The position numbers and the translations under genes are program-made. 64,000 nucleotides of DNA from Inia geoffrensis (Eukaryota; Chordata; Mammalia; Artiodactyla; Iniidae), in NCBI GenBank assembly GCA_036417435.1, contig JAZAQT010000281.1:186001-250000 (forward strand). The letters are read 5' to 3'. How positions within the stretch are numbered: the first letter of the stretch is position 1; each line of letters begins with the position of its first letter. The notes beneath the pieces were generated by a model. That model did not search any database and had not been told where the DNA came from. It was given only the letters and a program-made list of their open reading frames with translations. Below, piece after piece: positions 58,780-64,000 of this stretch.

Positions 58780-60516
58780 CTGCGTCGCATTCAAGTCCTC
58801 TTCACAGCCTTCCTTCAATAAATTTTTGGATGATAGATGTCATTTGGAACTCTACAGGATTGTGAGTTACAGTGCCAAAAATCTCCTTTTCTCAACTAGC
58901 TTTCTTGTTAGCTGACCGCAAACCCGAAGAATTGCTTCAGGCCCTAATCTCATTCCGTCATGGCATGAGGAGCCTTTGGTGAATTCTTCTTCCTGTAGGG
59001 AAATCAGAGTTCAATTTGCCCGTCCAAACACATTGAGTTAGCCTCTCATTCGTTCTCCTTATTCCTGTTCATCTTCCACAGAAATTGCAAACTGTGCCAA
59101 ACAAGATGTCAAAGGCACTGACTCTCCAAGTGGGGAGAATGTTAATATCGCATCTGGAAAGGCGAACTTGAGTACCAGGGAGCGAAAATGGCGATGAGTA
59201 TTAGAAATTTTGTCTGATCACTTCGTGGACCATATTCTGGGTTTTCCATGCATATTTTAGCTGAAGGATAAATCCCTTAAACGTGGAGATTTGGGACCCG
59301 TGCAATAGGAACCATGCACATTTACCTCAAAGGGTCTGCATTCCCTCACCAATAGTATCAACCCCAAGTATCCAGCCTTATCTCTCCCACAGCTGTGGAT
59401 GTAGAGGTGGTAAATCCAGGATTCCTCACGATCCCTGAAGGACTTATTTAAGAATTTCTCTCTAATTCACAGTCCTTGTGATTTCTTTTTCAAATTTATT
59501 TTTATAAGGGGATTTAGCTTATTTACAGTGCCGTGTGTATGCTGCTGTACACAAATGATTTTCTTATGGAGACCTATAAATGTACAGGTTTTAATTTTCT
59601 TCATAGTCAGGTATATTCCTAGGTTTTGAATACGGGGTGTTGACTCCATTTGGTAGAGCGAGGAGTAGGTCTTGTCTAATATATATTTGGCTTATGGAAT
59701 GGTATCTGTCCTAATGTCAACCTCTGGTTTTATGCAGCTTCCCCACTCTCCTTTCCCCTTAAGCAAGACTAAGTTTCTTTTGTAAATGTGAGACTCTGTT
59801 GTGTTTTGAAATGCAGTTCACGCGTAGCCGTGTTTACATTCCCTGTATTAGTGATATCTTATGATGTTTCTTTTTCTGTGTGACTTATTTCACTTAGAAT
59901 CATCGTAACTAAATCCACTCATTATGCTGCTACTGGTCTGTTGCCATTGATTTCATTGTTGAGTGATATTCCATTGTAGGGATGTACCACAACTTCTATA
60001 TCCATTTTTCTCTTTCTGAGATATTGAAGTTGTACCATACTCAAGGTTCCCGTACACAGAGCAGCCCCAAACTTTGGTGTTGCTGTGTCTTTGTCATTTA
60101 AATTTTCGGAATCTACAGCACTATAAGTGGAAGTGCCCTAGGCTCTCTAGCTTGTTTTTTTCCTTGTTCCAGGAAACACCATCCACTTCTCCAGAGTGGC
60201 TGTTGGCAATTTACATCCCGCCCATCAGCATAACAAGGCTGCCGGTTCTCCATGGCCTGTTCTGCCTCTCTGGATTTTACACATTTTTCTGACGGCCCTT
60301 TTGATCAGTGGGAAGTGAGACTTCATTGTAGTGCGGATTTCCATTGCAGGCTTGATGGGTTGGCCAAAAAGGGCGTATGCGTTTTTTCCTGAATATATTC
60401 AGGAAAAAAACGCATACGCCCTTTTTGGCCAAGTGCATCACTGTGGAACTGCTGCCTCTTTTCCTACGCTTTCAGAGCAATTCTTTTCTACCACCTGATA
60501 TCTGTTTTCTGCAATT
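58780..60516 (+). repeat. Satellite unit 16
   Basis: 1737 bp, tandem near-copy of unit 15 at an offset of 1737 bp. Few differences, such as GAGTATTAG for GAGTTTTAG at ~59196. L1-derived part about 59490-60359. Confidence 0.93.
60360..60432. mobile_element. Mariner-TIR-like palindrome, unit 16
   Basis: 73 bp. Fully complementary apart from one extra A in the right-arm A tract. Confidence 0.8.
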
Positions 60517-62251
60517 CTGCGTCGCATTCAAGTCCTCTTCACAGCCTTCCTTCAATAAATTTTTGGATGATAGATGTCATTTGGAACTCTACAGGATTGT
60601 GAGTTACAGTGCCAAAAATCTCCTTTTCTCAACTAGCTTTCTTGTTAGCTGACCGCAAACCCGAAGAATTGCTTCAGGCCCTAATCTCATTCTGTCATGG
60701 CACGAGGAGCCTTTGGTGAATTCTTCTTCCTGTAGGGAAATCAGAGTTCAATTTGCCCGTCCAAACACATTGAGTTAGCCTCTCATTCGTTCTCCTTATT
60801 CCTGTTCATCTTCCACAGAAATTGCAAACTGTGCCAAACAAGATGTCAAAGGCACTGACTCTCCAAGTGGGGAGAATGTTAATATCGCATCTGGAAAGGT
60901 GAACTCGGGAACCAGGGGGCGAAAATGGCGATGAGCTTTAGATATTTTGCGTGATCACTTCGTGGACCATATTCTGGGTTTTCCATGCATATTTTAGCTG
61001 AAGGATAAATCCCTTAAACGTGGAGATTTGGGACCCGTGGAATGGGAACCATGCACCATTGTCTCAAAGGGTCTGCATTCCCTCACCATTCGTATCAGCC
61101 CCATGTGTCCAGCCTTATCTCTCCCAGAGCTGTGGATGTAGAGGTGGTAAATCCAAGATTCCTCACATGCCCTCAAGGACTTATTTGAGAATTTCTCTCT
61201 ATTTCACAGTCCTTGTGCTTTCTTTTTCAAATTTATTTTTATAAGGGGATTTAGCTTATTTACACTGCTGTGTGTAGGCTGCTGTACACAAATGATTTTC
61301 TTATGGACACCTATAAATGTATGGGTTTTAATTTTCTTCATTATCAGGTATATTCCTAGGTTTTGAATACGGGGTGTTGAGTCCATTTGGTTGAGCAATG
61401 AGTAGGTTTTGTCTAATATATATTTGGCTTATGGAATGGTATCTGTCCTAATGTCAACCTCTGGTTTTATGCAGCCTCCCCACTCTCCTTTCCCCTTAAG
61501 CAAGCATAAGATTCTTTTGTAAATGTGAGACTCTATTGTGTTTTGTAATGCAATTCACAGGTAGCAGTGTTTACATTCCCGGTAGTAGTGGTATCTTATG
61601 ATGTTTCTTTTTCTGTGTGACTTATTTCACTTAGAATCATCGTAACTAAATCCACTCATTATGCTGCTACTGGTCTGTTGCCATTGATTTCATTGTTGAG
61701 TGATATTCCATTGTAGGGATGTACCACAACTTCTATATCCATTTTTCTCGTTCTGGGCTATTAATGTTGTACCATAGTCAAGGATCCCGTACACAGAGCA
61801 GCCCCAAACTTTGGTGTGGCTGTGTCTTTTTCATTTAAATTTTCCGAATCTATAGCACCATAAGTGGAAGTGCCTTAGGCTCTCTAGCTTGTTTTCTTCT
61901 TTGCTCCAGGAAACACCATCCACTTCTCCAGAGTGGCTGTTGGCAATTTACAACCCGCCAATGAGCATAACAAGGCTGCCAGTTCTCCATGGCCTGTCCC
62001 CCTCTCTGGATTTTACAATTTTATCGGACGGCCCTTTTGATCGGTGGGAAGTGAGACTTCATTTTGGTGCGGATTTCCATTGCAGGCTTGCTTGGTTGGC
62101 TAAAAAGGGCATATGCGTTTTTTCCTGAATATATTCAGGAAAAAATGCACACGCACTTTTAGGCCAAGTGCATCACTGTCGAACTGCTGCCACTATTCCT
62201 ACGCTTTCAGAGCAATTCTTATCTATCTCCTGATATCTGTTTTCTGCCATT
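60517..62251 (+). repeat. Satellite unit 17
   Basis: 1735 bp chimera. Its first ~740 bp match unit 14 (offset 5228), including AACTCGGGAACCAGG and CCATTCGTATCAGCC. The rest belongs to another type, with CAGGTAGCAGTG and GGTAGTAGTGGTATC. L1-derived part about 61227-62095. Confidence 0.93.
62096..62167. mobile_element. Mariner-TIR-like palindrome, unit 17
   Basis: 72 bp, the most decayed copy: TTGGCTAAAAAGGGC and ATATGCG on the left, TGCACACGCACTTTTAGG on the right. Confidence 0.7.
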
Positions 62252-64000
62252 CTGCATCGCGTTCAAGTCCTCTTCACAGCCTTCCTTCAATAAATTTTTG
62301 GATGATAGGGGTCATTTGGAACTCTGCAGGATTGTGAGTTACAGTGCCAAAAATCTCCTTTTCTCAGCTCGCTTTCTTGTGAGCTGACCGCAAACCCGAA
62401 GAATTGCTTCAGGCCCTAATCTCGTTCCGGCATGGCACGCTGAGCCTTTGGTGAATTCTTCTTCCTGTAGGGAAATCACAGTTCAATGTGCCCGTCCAAA
62501 CACATCGAGTTAGCCGCTCATTCATTCTCCTTATTCTTGTTCATCTTCCACAGAAATTGCAAACTGTGCCAAACAAGAGGTCAAAGGCACTGACTCTCCA
62601 AGTGGGGAGAATATTAATATCGCATCTGGAACGGCGAACTCGAGAACCAGGGAGCGAAAATGGCGATGAGCTTTAGAAATTATGCGTGATCACTTCGTGG
62701 ACCATATTCTGGGTTTTCCATGCATATTTTAGCTGAAGGATAAATCCCTTAAACGTGGAGATTTGGGACCCGTGGAATGGGAACCATGCACCATTGTCTC
62801 AAAGGGTCTGCATTCCCTCACCATTCGTATCAGCCCCGTGTGTCCAGCCTTATCTCTCCCAGAGCTGTGGATGTAGAGGTGGTAAATCCAAGATTCCTCA
62901 CAAGCCCTCAAGGACTTATTTGAGAATTTCTCTCTATTTCACAGTCCTTGTGTTTTCTTTTTCAAATTTATTTTTATAAGGGGATTTAGCTTATTTACAC
63001 TGCTGTGTGTATGCTGCTGTACACAAATGATTTTCTTCTGGAGACATATAAATGTATGGGTTTTAATTTTCTTCATAGTCAGGTATATTCCTAGGTTTTG
63101 AATACGGTGTGTTGAGTCCATTTGGTTGAGCGAGGAGTAGGTGTTGTCTAATATATATTTGGCTTATGGAATGGTATCTGTCCTAATGTAAACCACTGGT
63201 TTTATACAGCCTCCCCACTCTCCTTTGCCCTTAAGCAAGCATAAGTTTCTTTTGTAAATGTGAGACTCTTTTGTGTTTTGAAATGCAGTTCATGCGTAGT
63301 CGTGTTTACATTCCCGGTATTAATGATATCTTATGATGTTTCTTTTTCTGTGTGACTATTTCACTTAGAATCATCGTAACTATATCCACTAATTATGCTG
63401 CTACTGGTCTGTTGCCATTGATTTCATTGTTGAGTGAGATTTCATTGTTGAGTGATATTCCATTGTAGGGATGTACCACAACTTCTATATCCATTTTTCT
63501 CTTTCTGGGCTATTGAAGTTGTACCATAGTCAAGGTTCCCGTATACAGAGCAGCTCCAAACTTTGGTGTGGCTGTGACTTTTTCATTTAAATTTTCCAAA
63601 TCTATAGCACTATAAGTGGAAGTGCCCTAGGCTCTCTAGCTTGGTTTTTTTCTTTGTTCCAGGAAACACCATCCACTTCTCTAGAGTGGCTGTTGGCAAT
63701 TTACATCCCGCCCATCAGCATAACAAGGCTGCCAGTTCTCTGTGGCCTGTCCTGCCTCTCTGGATTTTACACATTTGTCGGACGGCCCTTTTGATCGGTG
63801 GGAAGTGAGACTTCCTTGTAGTGCGGATTTCCATTGCAGGCTTGCTTGGTTGGCCAAAAAGGGCGTATGCGTTTTTTTCCTGAATATAATCAGGAAAAAA
63901 TGCATACGCCCTTTTTGGCCAAGTGCATCACTGTCGAACTGCTGCCTCTTTTCCTTCACTTTCAGAACAATTCTTATCTACCACCTGATATCTGTTTTCT
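62252..64000 (+). repeat. Satellite unit 18 (cut by window end)
   Basis: 1749 bp present, lacking only the last few bases. From ~62690 it is nearly identical to unit 14 at an offset of 6963 bp, including the 18-bp duplication at ~63421 and the TTTGCCCTTAAG word. L1-derived part about 62964-63849. Confidence 0.93.
63850..63922. mobile_element. Mariner-TIR-like palindrome, unit 18
   Basis: 73 bp. Long arms retained, AATATAAT centre like units 1, 3 and 5, one extra T in the left arm, TGCATACG on the right. Confidence 0.75.

Larger units (their letters stand above)
32721..64000 (+). repeat. Cetacean common-type ~1736-bp satellite array
   Basis: Eighteen direct repeats, 1732-1754 bp each, all in one orientation. 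Every unit has this order: ~710 bp of sequence of unknown origin with AATAAA near its start, ~870 bp of antisense LINE-1 3' end, a 63-73-bp mariner-TIR-like palindrome, and ~85 bp up to the next unit. Units are numbered here from the junction. Identification as the cetacean common satellite rests on unit length, L1 content and the cetartiodactyl nature of the parts. The window ends a few bases before the next unit would start. Confidence 0.9.

Noticed and set aside
34270..60652. Frames of 85-133 codons crossing the palindrome, for example 34270-34590 and 46465-46866
   Set aside because: They run through the inverted repeat and change length with single-base differences between units. No recognisable domain is present.
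32956..62676. Recurrent 62-codon frame (for example 32956-33144) in most satellite units
   Set aside because: The start is GTG, not ATG. It lies in noncoding satellite, and its conservation follows from array homogenisation since flanking bases are equally conserved.
33406..63121. Minus-strand 60-64-codon frames with KKIKTHTFIG-like text, read as an L1 protein
   Set aside because: They fall in the L1 3' UTR-derived part, not in ORF2. They are too short and not similar to reverse transcriptase.
32721..64000. CRISPR-like array of regularly spaced palindromes
   Set aside because: The spacing is 1.7 kb with conserved, not unique, intervening sequence, and the context is mammalian satellite DNA.

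Overview
The window holds no gene that I can support. It is heterochromatic, end-type satellite DNA made of two long tandem arrays meeting at one abrupt junction near position 32720. Left block (1-32720): a degenerate telomere-derived satellite. Right block (32721-64000): eighteen consecutive copies of a ~1736-bp satellite, each carrying an antisense, 5'-truncated LINE-1 3' end and a ~72-bp mariner-TIR-like palindrome. No tRNA, rRNA, CRISPR array or intact coding region was seen on either strand.

Organism: almost certainly a cetacean. The L1 piece resembles the 3' end of cetartiodactyl L1, and the palindrome arms begin like the terminal repeat of the ruminant/cetartiodactyl mariner MAR1. A ~1.74-kb satellite built around L1 matches the published cetacean common satellite, for which an L1 origin was proposed (Kapitonov, Holmquist and Jurka 1998, from memory). 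As I recall, the unit is about 1.75 kb in most whales and about 1.58 kb in dolphins, so this length argues against a delphinid. Telomere-like terminal 'heavy' satellites are also described in baleen whales, but I cannot tell whether this is that family.

Left block: about 194 monomers of 168 bp. Each monomer reads as exactly 28 hexamers, all in one GTTAGG register: some are pure, most carry point substitutions, and very few indels occur. Because 168 is divisible by both 6 and 3, several frames stay open for long stretches (Val-Arg on the + strand; Leu-Thr and Pro-Asn on the - strand). Monomers fall into recurring subtypes arranged in multi-monomer blocks that were duplicated again: 14-mer (2351 bp), 8-mer (1336 bp), 16-mer (2680 bp) and 17-mer (2855 bp, two full copies and a partial third), plus a ~3-kb block shared by the 1-4 kb and 20-23 kb regions.

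Right block: units of 1732-1754 bp in one orientation. Units 1-6 form three near-identical 3471-bp dimers, units 7-10 form a 3473-bp dimer pattern, and units 14-18 show a four-unit (6963-bp) duplication. The first unit is strongly diverged only in its first ~190 bp next to the junction. The G-rich telomeric strand reads toward the L1 satellite, which bears on which side is distal.
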